Assembly: GCA_937983075.1 (NCBI GenBank)
Contig: CALKAQ010000095.1
Span: 1 to 60,107 of the forward strand
DNA from: an uncultured bacterium
Lineage (GTDB): Bacteria > Bacillota > Limnochordia > DTU080 > JAAYLA01
Direction: 5' to 3'
Length of the DNA: 60,107 nt
In this document: positions 41,771 through 50,398 of the stretch, one piece after another
Numbering within the stretch: the stretch's first letter is position 1
Layout: every line of letters starts with the position of its first letter
The notes under the pieces: model-generated
Seen by the model: only the letters and a program-made list of their open reading frames with translations
Databases searched by the model: none
What the model was told of the DNA's origin: nothing
Translations under genes and position numbers: made by a program

Positions 41771-41870
41771 CCCTAACCCGCCTCACAGCTTTTCGGCATG
41801 ATTGCTGCTTAATTATTCACCCATTGTCAAGAGTATCCTTTCAAGCCGTCAGCATGAATCCCAGCGATGA

Positions 41871-41900
41871 AAGAGACACCCGTAAAAATGGGTGTCTCTT
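41871..41900 (-). terminator. Strong hairpin after tsf
   Basis: AAGAGACACCC (41871-41881) pairs perfectly with GGGTGTCTCTT (41890-41900) around an 8-base A-rich loop, 6 bases after the tsf stop. The T-run is better on the plus strand (seven T) than on the minus (TTTC), but no plus-strand gene needs it; it probably acts on tsf transcripts. Confidence 0.7.
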
Positions 41901-41905
41901 TTTTA

Positions 41906-42541
41906 TTATGCTTCCGCTGAGGTGTCTGCTGACACAGTGTCGACGCCCTCGCCCTTTTCGAAACGAACGAAGCGGCGCACGACGATGTTCTCTCCAAATG
42001 TGGCGATGGCTTCTTGCACGACTTCATTCACGGTCTTGTCGCTGTCTTTCACGAAGGGCTGCTCAAGCAGGCAGATTTCCGAGAGATACTTGTCCAACCG
42101 GCCTTCAACAATTTTGTCAATGATGTGCTCGGGCTTGCCTTCTTCCTTCGCAGCTGCGGCGAAAATGCGGCGCTCTTTTTCGATAACTTCGGCGGGAACG
42201 TCCTCCCGACGCACGTACTCAGGCTTCATGGCCGCAATGTGCATGGCGATTTCACGAACGAAATTCTGGAACCCTTCGGTCTTGGCGACAAAGTCCGTTT
42301 CACAGTTCACCTCAATCAAAACGCCAACACGGCCGCCAGGATGAATGTACGCATCGACTAGCCCGTCGGCCGCAATACGACCGGCCTTCTTGGCAGCTGA
42401 GGCCAAGCCCTTTTCACGCAAGTACTCGATCGCCTTTTCCATGTCGCCGCCGGTTTCCTGCAACGCCCGCTTGCAGTCCATCATGCCGGCCTGCGTGCGC
42501 TCACGAAGTTCCTTGACCATCTGGGGTGTTATCTGGGCCAT
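41906..42541 (-). CDS. tsf: Elongation factor Ts
   Basis: 211 residues from ATG 42541 (AGGAGGTG 6 nt upstream; the longer frame to 42562 is not needed). Nucleotide exchange factor for EF-Tu. UBA-like N-terminus with MVKELRERTQAGMMDCKRAL, core segment VEVNCETDFVAKTEGF present as IEVNCETDFVAKTEGF, and a single dimerisation-type core, the short Firmicute/Thermus form. The last 15 residues are acidic and Ser/Thr-rich. Downstream of rpsB after a hairpin. Confidence 0.96.
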   Translation of the reverse strand: MAQITPQMVKELRERTQAGMMDCKRALQETGGDMEKAIEYLREKGLASAAKKAGRIAADGLVDAYIHPGGRVGVLIEVNCETDFVAKTEGFQNFVREIAMHIAAMKPEYVRREDVPAEVIEKERRIFAAAAKEEGKPEHIIDKIVEGRLDKYLSEICLLEQPFVKDSDKTVNEVVQEAIATFGENIVVRRFVRFEKGEGVDTVSADTSAEA

Positions 42542-42609
42542 AAGGCACCTCCTAATTGGCAAAAATCGAACGATCGTATCGTATCACGTCTTGGTTCTTA
42601 TGTAAAAAA

Positions 42610-42648
42610 GGGGCCGGGTGCCGCGCGGTTCGTCGGCAGCCCGACCCC
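42610..42648 (-). terminator. Terminator or attenuator between rpsB and tsf
   Basis: GGGG at 42610-42613 pairs with CCCC at 42645-42648, and the inner GGGTGCCG/CGGCAGCCC gives a long GC-rich stem with small mismatches. On the minus strand six T follow. It lies 14 bases after the rpsB stop; partial readthrough would set the S2 to EF-Ts ratio. Confidence 0.75.
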
Positions 42649-42662
42649 TGTTTTTTGCACAC

Positions 42663-43457
42663 TTACTCCGCTTCAACCACTTCGGCTTCAGCGGCGGGCT
42701 GCCCAGCGCTTTCCGGCATTCCCGCACCGTCTTGATCGGCTTGATCGGCGTCAGCGGACGCTTCAGCACCGCCTCGGCCTTCCCGCCCTTCGATGACGGC
42801 GTCCGCGATTTTGGACGTCAACAGACGAACGGCCCGGATGGCATCATCGTTTCCGGGAATGACGTAATCGATTTCATCCGGATCGCAGTTCGTGTCGACA
42901 ACGGCAATGATCGGAATGCCCAGCTTGCGGGCTTCAGCAACGGCAATGCGTTCTTTGCGCGGATCAATCACGAAGATTGCATCCGGCAGACGCGTCATGT
43001 TGCTGATGCCGCCCAAGAAGCGCTCGAGCCGTTCCTTCTCCTTGCGCAGCTGCAAAACTTCTTTCTTAGGGAGAAGGTCAAGTGTACCGTCGGTTTCCAT
43101 GGCTGCAAGCTGATGAAGGCGGTTGATGCGGCCGCGAATGGTCTCAAAGTTGGTCAGCATACCACCGAGCCAACGCTGATTGACATACGGCATGCCGCAG
43201 CGTTCAGCTTCTTGACGCACCGTCTCCTGAGCTTGCTTCTTCGTGCCGACAATCAGCAGGCTGCCCCCGTCGAGGACGAGATCGCGCACGAACCGATAGG
43301 CTTCTTCAACCTTGCGAACGGTTTTCTGAAGATCGATAATATAGATCCCGTTCCGCTCGGTAAAAATGTACGGCGCCATCTTCGGATTCCAGCGACGCGT
43401 CTGGTGGCCGAAATGGACACCAGCTTCGAGCAGCTGCTTCATGGAGATGATGGCCAA
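42663..43457 (-). CDS. rpsB: 30S ribosomal protein S2
   Basis: 264 residues from TTG 43457, giving MAIISMKQLLEAGVHFGHQT, the family N-terminus; GGAGGTG is 6 nt upstream and the frame to 43478 would swallow it. Conserved RRWNPKMAPYIFTERNGIYIIDL, WLGGMLTNFETIRGRI and FVIDPRKERIAVAEARKLGIP. A C-terminal tail of about 45 residues rich in Ala, Glu, Asp and Gln (EASADADQADQDGAGMPESA) extends beyond the globular part. First gene of its operon, with a promoter and a structured leader. Confidence 0.97.
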   Translation of the reverse strand: MAIISMKQLLEAGVHFGHQTRRWNPKMAPYIFTERNGIYIIDLQKTVRKVEEAYRFVRDLVLDGGSLLIVGTKKQAQETVRQEAERCGMPYVNQRWLGGMLTNFETIRGRINRLHQLAAMETDGTLDLLPKKEVLQLRKEKERLERFLGGISNMTRLPDAIFVIDPRKERIAVAEARKLGIPIIAVVDTNCDPDEIDYVIPGNDDAIRAVRLLTSKIADAVIEGREGRGGAEASADADQADQDGAGMPESAGQPAAEAEVVEAE

Positions 43458-43480
43458 TGTTTTCACCTCCTCCCCCAAAC

Positions 43481-43550
43481 CGGTTGATCCTCCGCGCGCT
43501 TCATTTTCGGGGTCAACCGAAATCCGGCACCGAACCCCTCATCTGCGCGC
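43481..43550 (-). promoter_or_regulatory. Structured rpsB leader, possible S2 autoregulatory site
   Basis: Between the promoter and the rpsB start. A perfect 7-bp stem is formed by CGGTTGA (43481-43487) and TCAACCG (43513-43519). The GCGCGC in its loop (43494-43499) can pair with GCGCGC at 43545-43550 outside it, giving a pseudoknot-like arrangement. GGGGT/ACCCC (43509-43513, 43534-43538) is an alternative pair. S2 leader RNAs exist in several bacteria; identity here is inference. Confidence 0.35.
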
Positions 43551-43575
43551 GTGTGTGCTATATACACTGTTGGCT

Positions 43576-43605
43576 AGTATAGCATACCAGTGCTGACAAC
43601 TTCAA
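43576..43605 (-). promoter_or_regulatory. Sigma-A promoter for rpsB-tsf
   Basis: Minus strand TTGAAG (43605-43600), an 18-base spacer, TATACT (43581-43576) preceded by TGC, so an extended -10 (TGCTATACT). About 120 bases before the rpsB start. Confidence 0.7.
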
Positions 43606-43637
43606 GAGTTCGAAACGCCGTCCGCGCCTGCACGAGC

Positions 43638-44201
43638 TTAATTTTTTTCGTTTTGGAGCGCGTCGGTGCGGAAGTTCGTTTGACCTTCACGCCAAGAATC
43701 CAAATTTCGCGCCACTTCCACTTCACCGACGCCGACTTGAAGGCGTTGGGCGATTGACTGGGCTGAAAGGCCTTGGCGAAGCATTTCTTGTATTTGCCGT
43801 CTGATGGTCGGATCCGTCGCAGCATGATTCGCGGCGGGCAAAGCCTCAGACGCCGCAGCAACCGGTGCCGACTCACGATTGACATGTTTCGGATTCTGAA
43901 ATGCTCCGGGCTCCTCGGCTGCGGCTGACTGGGTTTTTGCATACATTTCCATGAGCTTGGCCTGATCCAACAATGCCCGAAGCCGTTCTTCACGGCGTTC
44001 GATTTGATCCAACAGAGCGTTGCCACGCAGCTCCAGCTCTTCGATGAGCTCATGGAGCAACAACGACAACTGCTCTTCCTGCTCATGCCGCCGACGGCGT
44101 ATCCGGCCTTCCAAGCGGCGTACACGCCACCAGACCCACAACAGGGCAGGCAACAAACACGCGCTCAACGTGAGTGCCAAGATTAACCAGACGATTTCCA
44201 T
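43638..44201 (-). CDS. SwrB/YlxL-like membrane-anchored protein (DUF6115-type)
   Basis: 187 residues. N-terminal membrane anchor (VWLILALTLSACLLPALLWVWW), basic stretch (RVRRLEGRIRRRRHEQ), a coiled coil (about 40-85), a flexible middle, and a C-terminal segment that looks like a helix-turn-helix (IRRQIQEMLRQGLSAQSIAQRLQVGVGEVEVA). It follows sigD directly (stop to start 1 base). In Bacillus that place is swrB (ylxL), an activator of flagellar type III assembly. Homology is judged from place and layout; sequence match is weak. The DNA-binding look of the C-terminus need not mean DNA binding, since similar ends occur in the DUF6115 family. Confidence 0.65.
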   Translation of the reverse strand: MEIVWLILALTLSACLLPALLWVWWRVRRLEGRIRRRRHEQEEQLSLLLHELIEELELRGNALLDQIERREERLRALLDQAKLMEMYAKTQSAAAEEPGAFQNPKHVNRESAPVAAASEALPAANHAATDPTIRRQIQEMLRQGLSAQSIAQRLQVGVGEVEVARNLDSWREGQTNFRTDALQNEKN

Positions 44202-45011
44202 TTATGACACGAGACTTTCTTTGTGCCGCTGCAACGCGTTTCGCAGCTGCAGCATGGATTTGGTATGAATTTGCGAGATGCGCGATTCGGAAACGGAAAG
44301 GACTTCCCCTATTTCCTTAAGTGTGAGCTCTTCGTAATAATACAACGTGATTACTAGACGTTCCCGTTCGGGCAATTGATCAATCGCCTCGGCTAACAAC
44401 CGTTTCATTTCATTGCGCGTCACTTGCTCCTCGGGATCGACGCACGTTTGGTCTTCCACCATTTGTCCCAATCGCAAATTGCCTTCGTCTTCGCCTTCTT
44501 GATTCCAAACGTCGTCGAGAGAAGCCAAGCTGACCACACTGACTTCGTGTAAATACTGGTGGTATGTAGAGAGGCTGATATTGAGATGTTCGGCTACCTC
44601 AGCGTCGGTCGGAGGCCGTCCTTTTTCCATTTCAAGATGTGCGATGGCCTGCTCGATGGCTTTGGCCTTCTGCCGCACCGAGCGAGGAACCCAATCGGAA
44701 GCACGAATTCCGTCGATCATGCTTCCGCGCACCCTACGGGCCGCATACGTTTCAAACTTGATTTGGCGTTCCGGTTCAAACCGATTGATCGCATCGAGCA
44801 AACCGAAAAAACCGTAGCTTAACAGATCATCATGATCGATGTTGCTTGGCAATCCGATTGCCACTCTGCCGGCGACTTGCCGGACGAGTGGGGCATATTC
44901 AAGGATTAGTCGCTCCTTCGCCTCAGGATCGCCCGTTCGTTTATAGGCTTCCCAGGCTTCCTGCAAATCGAGGTCGGACAAGCGAAGCCCCCCCTTTACC
45001 CCACCGTACAT
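44202..45011 (-). CDS. sigD: Flagellar RNA polymerase sigma factor SigD/FliA
   Basis: 269 residues from ATG 45011 (GGGGG 6 nt upstream; the open frame to 45164 adds an unlikely N-terminus). Sigma-28 for late flagellar, motility and autolysin genes. Region 2: RLILEYAPLVRQVAGRVAIG, DDLLSYGFFGLLDAINRFEP, KFETYAARRVRGSMIDGIRASDWVPRSVR (in pieces). Region 3: GRPPTDAEVAEHL. Region 4: LTLKEIGEVLSVSESRISQIH. The RGSMID and DWVPRSVR strings are diagnostic for FliA/SigD. It follows flhG by 191 bases; in Bacillus chemotaxis genes lie in this interval, but none are here. Confidence 0.95.
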   Translation of the reverse strand: MYGGVKGGLRLSDLDLQEAWEAYKRTGDPEAKERLILEYAPLVRQVAGRVAIGLPSNIDHDDLLSYGFFGLLDAINRFEPERQIKFETYAARRVRGSMIDGIRASDWVPRSVRQKAKAIEQAIAHLEMEKGRPPTDAEVAEHLNISLSTYHQYLHEVSVVSLASLDDVWNQEGEDEGNLRLGQMVEDQTCVDPEEQVTRNEMKRLLAEAIDQLPERERLVITLYYYEELTLKEIGEVLSVSESRISQIHTKSMLQLRNALQRHKESLVS

Positions 45012-45202
45012 TTCCAACCCCCGCCTTCCGTGACGAGAGCATCGGGTATTGGGCCCGAGGCTGTTCATACCGTGCTCATACAGTTCGCACGATGGATCTT
45101 CTCTCGGAGAAAATTGGACAGAGATTGACATTTTCCCTGCATCTTCCGACGAATTTCGGCACACGAGTTACATTGACAGACAATTCGTTCTCAAACGGCC
45201 GT

Positions 45203-46102
45203 CTATCGCGCACCCGCCGCTCGAATTCGTCGCCAGAGGCGGTCAAACAAACTCGCCACGCCGTGGTTCTCGGGTGTTTCGATGCCATGAAGTTCGGCCG
45301 CCATCTTGGCCAACGACCGGGTGAAGCGAGAACTCGGTTGTGCCAGCGCAAGAGGCTGCTGTTCGATGACCGCCCGACGAGTACGCGGTTCCATCGGCAC
45401 GCTCCCGAGCAGATGAAACGAGCACACGGTATTCAAAAAGCGTTGAGCGGTCAAATACAGGTTGCGAAACACCCCGTCAGCTTCTTGCTCAGAGCGTACC
45501 ATGTTGACGACGAGGTGAACGTGCGCCCGTCCGTTGTGGTGGCTCACGCTTTTGAGCACGGCATAAGCGTCGGTCACTGCAGGTGGTTCGGGAGTCGTCA
45601 CCAAGAGCACTTCCGGCGCCGACCACAAAAACGATGTGACGCTGTGGGAAATGCCGGCCCCTGTATCAATCAGCAAAAGATCAAGGCGTTGGTCCAGGAT
45701 CGACAGCCCCTCCAAAAAATGCTCGAGCTGTGTGCGATCCAAATTCGCCATTTCTTCCAAGCCGGCCCCCCCCGGATAGATGCGCAGACCGCCCGGCCCT
45801 TCCAGCTCAATTTCCGTCAAGCTTTTTTCCCCGAACACCACATGGGACAAATTGTAGCGCGACGACAGTCCCAACATGAGATCGACGTTGGCCAGCCCTA
45901 AGTCAGCATCAAGAATGCCGACGCGCAGGCCGCGTTGGGCCAGCAAAATCCCGATATTGGTCACTACCGTCGTCTTGCCGACCCCGCCCTTCCCGCTGGA
46001 AACAACGATGACCCGGGCTTTGTCACCCGAATGTTTGCTTCGCGCAGCTGCCGGCCGCATTTGCAGCCAGCGCCGCAGCACTTCCGCCTGGTCTCGTATC
46101 AT
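45203..46102 (-). CDS. flhG: Flagellar number regulator FlhG (MinD-like ATPase)
   Basis: 299 residues; ATG 46102 overlaps the flhF stop as ATGA and has GGGGGAGGA just upstream. ParA/MinD ATPase that sets flagellar number and placement with FlhF and the C-ring proteins FliM/FliY. Deviant Walker A VVSSGKGGVGKTTVVTNIG, Walker B LLLIDTGAG, and the switch ILDADLGLANVDLMLG. The N-terminal DQAEVLRRW matches the DQAxxLR motif by which FlhG activates FlhF GTPase. The C-terminal membrane-targeting helix region is basic (SLFDRLWRRIRAAG). Confidence 0.93.
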   Translation of the reverse strand: MIRDQAEVLRRWLQMRPAAARSKHSGDKARVIVVSSGKGGVGKTTVVTNIGILLAQRGLRVGILDADLGLANVDLMLGLSSRYNLSHVVFGEKSLTEIELEGPGGLRIYPGGAGLEEMANLDRTQLEHFLEGLSILDQRLDLLLIDTGAGISHSVTSFLWSAPEVLLVTTPEPPAVTDAYAVLKSVSHHNGRAHVHLVVNMVRSEQEADGVFRNLYLTAQRFLNTVCSFHLLGSVPMEPRTRRAVIEQQPLALAQPSSRFTRSLAKMAAELHGIETPENHGVASLFDRLWRRIRAAGAR

Positions 46103-47172
46103 ACGTCCTCCCCCAACAGCCTGTCGACAATCGCGTCGGCTTCAGCCACTTCAATGTCGTCGGGAACGCTTTGGCCCGCGGTAAGATACGAAATTTCTTT
46201 GCCGCACAATCGGGCCAAATGCAGGAGAGGACCAAACGTTCGGGTTTCATCCAGCTTGGTGATGATCAACCGGTTGAATTCAATGGCTTGAAAGCGTTTG
46301 ACGGTGTCTATCAAATCTTCGGTTTTTGTGGTCGCGCTGACGACCAGATGGATCTGCGGCTGATCCAAGACCGAAAGAAAAGCGCGCAGCTCGTTCATTT
46401 GCATTTTGTCGTACTGACTGCGACCGGCTGTGTCGATGATGATGAGATCGCGGCCTCGATGCTCCGCGACGGCTCGCTTCATTTCCTCCGGGGTATACAC
46501 GACACTCAACGGAGCACCGATCAGATTGGCATACGTCCGCAGCTGATCGACGGCCGCAATGCGATAGGTATCCGCCGTGATAATTCCGACGTCTTTTTCC
46601 GCAATGAGAGCAAAATTCGCCGCCAATTTGGCCACGGTCGTCGTTTTGCCGACGCCGGTGGGTCCGACGAGAACCATAATCTTGGTGTCTTCACCGATTT
46701 CACTGGCGTCGACGCACGGCACGTATTTCAGCAACAACTTGCGCACCGTGCTGCGGATCCAAGCCGGCGTCTCCAGATCTTGGGGCAGTTCGGCTTTGGC
46801 TCGCACACCGGCGGCCAGCGTCTGAATAAGATCGTCGGGAACGGCTTGACTCCGCAAATGGTCCATCATCCGAGACAGCGCTTCGGTCATCGGCTGATCT
46901 TGAACAAGTGCCGACTGCGGCTCCTCGAACGGAACCGTCAGTCGGTCGGCCATACTGCTGCGAGCCACCAGAGGTGGTGAATACTCCGCGCCGTTCGGTC
47001 GACGTGTTTCGACCGCAGCCAGGACTTCATAGCGAGGACGGCGCAGCAGCCGAAAAATGCCTCGCCGCGGCTGCTTGCGTGTGTGCAGTATGACCGCGTC
47101 CGGCCCGAGTTGATCGCGCACCATGGCCATCGCGGCCTGCATGGTCGGAGCTACAAACCGCTTAACTCGCAT
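46099..47172 (-). CDS. flhF: Flagellar biosynthesis SRP-type GTPase FlhF
   Basis: 357 residues. Third SRP-GTPase, places new flagella. N-terminal B domain (MRVKRFVAPTMQAAMAMVRDQLGPDAVILHTRK), N domain (about 90-150), G domain with VGPTGVGKTTTVAKLAA, ITADTYRIAAVDQLRTYA, IIDTAGRSQYD and the TKLDETRTFG closing motif. Overlaps the flhA end by 11 bases and flhG by 4, so the three are translationally coupled. Start ATG 47172. Confidence 0.95.
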   Translation of the reverse strand: MRVKRFVAPTMQAAMAMVRDQLGPDAVILHTRKQPRRGIFRLLRRPRYEVLAAVETRRPNGAEYSPPLVARSSMADRLTVPFEEPQSALVQDQPMTEALSRMMDHLRSQAVPDDLIQTLAAGVRAKAELPQDLETPAWIRSTVRKLLLKYVPCVDASEIGEDTKIMVLVGPTGVGKTTTVAKLAANFALIAEKDVGIITADTYRIAAVDQLRTYANLIGAPLSVVYTPEEMKRAVAEHRGRDLIIIDTAGRSQYDKMQMNELRAFLSVLDQPQIHLVVSATTKTEDLIDTVKRFQAIEFNRLIITKLDETRTFGPLLHLARLCGKEISYLTAGQSVPDDIEVAEADAIVDRLLGEDV

Positions 47173-49246
47173 CGGGCAACCTCACCATCCCAACCGAATG
47201 AACCTCAACGTCTCCTGCCACTTCGCGATACGACATGACGGGAATCCGGGGGAGCGGACGCTCCGTTATGTAGCGGACCGTCCGACGGATTTGCGGCGAG
47301 CACAAGATCACCGGATGCAGCCCTTGTCGTGCGGCTTGCTCGACGGCACGGGCGATTTGATCCAATAAGATTTCCATGCGTCGGGGCGACAGGCTGATTT
47401 CCAACCCTCGCTCACCTTGTTCAAGCGCTTGCGCAATTTCTTCTTCCACCGCAGGATCCAACGTAATGGCCGGCAGCACACCACGTTCATCGCTGTACAA
47501 GTGAGAGATTTGTCTGCCCAAACCTTGGCGAACCAATTCCACCAACTCGCCCGGATCGCGCGTCAGCCTGGCACCGTCGGAAAGCGTTTCGAGAATGAGC
47601 ACCAAATTGCGAATCGGTACACCTTCCCGCAAAAGCCCTTGCAGCACGCGATGAAGTTCACCCAAGGTGAGTTGATCAGGAATGAGGTCGTCAATGAGCG
47701 CTTGATGATCGTCTTTCAACTCGTCGATCAGCCGCTTGACGTCCTGACGGCTGACCAAATCAGCCGCATGCTTCCTCAACAATTCGGTCAGATGCGTGGC
47801 GACAACCGAAGGCGCGTCGACGACGGTGTAGCCCGCCATCTCCGCTTCTTCACGCTGGTGTTCTTCGATCCACAGCGCCGGCAAGCCAAAGGCCGGTTCC
47901 TTGGTCGGAATGCCTTGCACCGGCTTGGTTACCCCGCCCGAGTCCATGGCCAAATAGTGTCCGGTCTGCAGACGAGCACGTGCCAGTTCAACACCGTGGA
48001 GTTTAATGGAATATTCACCCGCATCGAGCTGCATGTTGTCGCGAATGCGGATGGGCGGAACGATAATGCCCATTTCAAGAGCAATTTGCCGCCGAATCAT
48101 GGTGATGCGGCTGAGCAAATCTCCGCCCTGAGCCGCATCGACCAGCGGAATAAGGCTGTAGCCGATCTCCAGTTCAACCGGGTCGGTTTGCATCACGGAG
48201 CGAACATCTTCGATCTCGACCATCCGTGCGGGCTCCGGGGTGCTTTCCGGTGCTTCTTCCTGCTTGCCGACAGCACCGTCTTTGCGCGCGATGAGATAGC
48301 CCATCCCGCCGAGCAGCCCCGCGAGAAACACAAACGGGACGAACGGAAGCCCAGGAACCAACGCGAAGATGAACATGACCCCTGCGGCGATTCCGAGAAC
48401 CTTCGCCTGTGAAAACACTTGCCCGGTGATATCGCGTCCGAGATTTCCTTCCGAGGCAGCTCGCGTGATGATGATACCGGTGGCTGTCGAGACGAGCAGT
48501 GCCGGAATTTGAGTGACGAGACCGTCACCGATCGTGAGCAGAGTATACCGCTGCAAAGCTTCCTGAAACGAAAAACCGTGCTGCCCCATCCCGACCACGA
48601 AGCCGCCGATCACGTTGACCAGCAAAATGATGATGCCGGCGATGGCGTCTCCCTTGATAAATTTGCTCGCACCGTCCATCGCGCCGTGAAAGTCCGCTTC
48701 GCGTTCAATTTTTCGCCTGCGTTCCCTGGCTTCTTTCTCATCAATCAGGCCGGCGTTGAGGTCGGCGTCGATGCTCATTTGCTTGCCGGGCATGGCATCC
48801 AACGTAAAACGAGCGGCTACTTCCGCCACACGCTCGGCACCCTTCGTAATGACGATGAACTGGATAATGACCAAGATAAGGAACACGACAAAACCGACGA
48901 CGAGATTGCCGCCGACGACAAATTCACCGAATGCTTGAATCATTTTTCCGCCGTCGGCATGGAGCAAAATGTGACGGGTCGTCGATACGTTCAAGGCCAG
49001 CCGAAACAGTGTGACAATCAGAAGGAGGGTCGGAAAAATCGCAACTTCCAACGCTTCCCGGACGTTCATGGTAATCAACAAGATCAACAAGGCAAGGCCA
49101 AAATTGACAACGAGAAGAAAGTCAAGCAAAACGGTCGGCAAGGGGATAACCATCATCGAAATGATGAGAATCATCCCCGCCACAATGATTAAATCGTGGT
49201 TTTGTCCAATCCGTGCCCAAGGGGTCACCTGATTATTTACAGACAC
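47162..49246 (-). CDS. flhA: Flagellar type III export gate protein FlhA
   Basis: 694 residues from GTG 49246 (AAGGAGG 6 nt upstream). Largest export gate component; nonameric ring. Eight membrane helices in the first 320 residues with the FHIPEP-type conserved loop (LTLFRLALNVSTTRHILL, and RFTLDAMPGKQMSIDADLNAG). The C-terminal cytoplasmic domain (about 345-694) binds chaperone-substrate complexes. It is flagellar, not a virulence type III gene, by sequence and context. Confidence 0.96.
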   Translation of the reverse strand: MSVNNQVTPWARIGQNHDLIIVAGMILIISMMVIPLPTVLLDFLLVVNFGLALLILLITMNVREALEVAIFPTLLLIVTLFRLALNVSTTRHILLHADGGKMIQAFGEFVVGGNLVVGFVVFLILVIIQFIVITKGAERVAEVAARFTLDAMPGKQMSIDADLNAGLIDEKEARERRRKIEREADFHGAMDGASKFIKGDAIAGIIILLVNVIGGFVVGMGQHGFSFQEALQRYTLLTIGDGLVTQIPALLVSTATGIIITRAASEGNLGRDITGQVFSQAKVLGIAAGVMFIFALVPGLPFVPFVFLAGLLGGMGYLIARKDGAVGKQEEAPESTPEPARMVEIEDVRSVMQTDPVELEIGYSLIPLVDAAQGGDLLSRITMIRRQIALEMGIIVPPIRIRDNMQLDAGEYSIKLHGVELARARLQTGHYLAMDSGGVTKPVQGIPTKEPAFGLPALWIEEHQREEAEMAGYTVVDAPSVVATHLTELLRKHAADLVSRQDVKRLIDELKDDHQALIDDLIPDQLTLGELHRVLQGLLREGVPIRNLVLILETLSDGARLTRDPGELVELVRQGLGRQISHLYSDERGVLPAITLDPAVEEEIAQALEQGERGLEISLSPRRMEILLDQIARAVEQAARQGLHPVILCSPQIRRTVRYITERPLPRIPVMSYREVAGDVEVHSVGMVRLPDAS

Positions 49247-49279
49247 GGGAAACCTCCTTCAACACCCGAGCATCGAACT

Positions 49280-50398
49280 TTACCGCTTGCGTTTGAGGCG
49301 ATACACGAAAGCCAGCAATTCCGCCACGGCTTTGTACAAGGTTTCTGGGATGATCATACCAACGGCGACGGTATGGTAGAGCGTTCGCGCCAACCAGACG
49401 TCTTCAACCACCGGGATGTCATGTTCCTTCGCAATGGCTTTGATCCGTTCTGCAACTCGCCCGGCGCCTTTGGCGACCACAACCGGTGCGTGATCACGGC
49501 TGGCGTCGTAACGCAAGGCCACGGCCAAGTGCGTCGGATTCGTCACGACGACATCAGCAGTCGGCACTTCGGCCATCATGCGGCGCGATGCGATTTCCCG
49601 TTGACGTTGGCGCAAGCGCGACCGCAGCAGCGGATCGCCTTCGGTTTCCTTGAGTTCTTCGCGCACTTCCTTTTTGGTCATCATCAAATTGCGCCGCAGC
49701 TCGTAGCGTTGAAACGCATAATCGGCCACTGCAATGATGACAAGCAGCATTCCGATCCAAAGGCCGATTTGAAAGATCATTCCCCCGACGATCGCCACGG
49801 CATCCGCCGGGTTCAACATGGTGAGCTCGGGAAAAACCGCCAATTTGCTGCGCAACAAGAGCCAGGTCACCCAAGTGACCAAAATCACTTTAAGGAGCGC
49901 TTTCAGCAGTTCGACGATCGCTCTTTTGGAAAAAATCCTTTTGAATCCTGCCAGCGGGTTGATCCGTTCCAACTTCGGTTGAAGCGGCTTCGTGGTGAAT
50001 AAAAATCCTACTTGAGCCGTTTGACTGACCAAGCCGATAATCAAGGCTGCCGCCATGAAAGGCCCTGCCAAGCGCGCTCCTTGCCACACCACGTCGATAA
50101 AAAAGCGATGGATGTCAGATAGTGTAAATTTCACAGCATAGATTTCGTCGCTGAAAAGATGCCGCGTGAAACCGAATGTTTCAGCGACCAAATAGTCGGC
50201 AAGCAAATACACCGTGGCGAACCCGCCGAGCAACAACAGCGAAGTGCTGAATTCATTGGTTTTCGCGACTTGGCCTCGCTCGCGGGCGTCCTTTTTTCGC
50301 TTTTGCGTCGGCTGTTCCGTCTTTTCCTCGGCAAAAAACTGCAAGTTGAGCGGCATCAACCGTTCGCGAACCGACCGAGCGTGTGGCTTCTCCTGCAC
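49280..50398 (-). CDS. flhB: Flagellar export switch protein FlhB
   Basis: 372 residues from GTG 50398, which shares a base with the fliR stop (TAGTG). Four membrane helices and a cytoplasmic autocleavage domain: the NPTH motif in DVVVTNPTHLAVALRYD is intact, so cleavage between Asn and Pro should switch export from hook to filament subunits. N-terminal basic QPTQKRKKDARERGQVAKTNE and C-terminal YHTVAVGMIIPETLYKAVAEL are conserved. Confidence 0.95.
   Translation of the reverse strand: MQEKPHARSVRERLMPLNLQFFAEEKTEQPTQKRKKDARERGQVAKTNEFSTSLLLLGGFATVYLLADYLVAETFGFTRHLFSDEIYAVKFTLSDIHRFFIDVVWQGARLAGPFMAAALIIGLVSQTAQVGFLFTTKPLQPKLERINPLAGFKRIFSKRAIVELLKALLKVILVTWVTWLLLRSKLAVFPELTMLNPADAVAIVGGMIFQIGLWIGMLLVIIAVADYAFQRYELRRNLMMTKKEVREELKETEGDPLLRSRLRQRQREIASRRMMAEVPTADVVVTNPTHLAVALRYDASRDHAPVVVAKGAGRVAERIKAIAKEHDIPVVEDVWLARTLYHTVAVGMIIPETLYKAVAELLAFVYRLKRKR

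Noticed and set aside
41825..41830. Perfect TTGACA (minus strand) upstream of pyrH as a promoter
   Set aside because: No acceptable -10 box 15-19 bases downstream; nearest AT-rich candidates are at wrong spacing.
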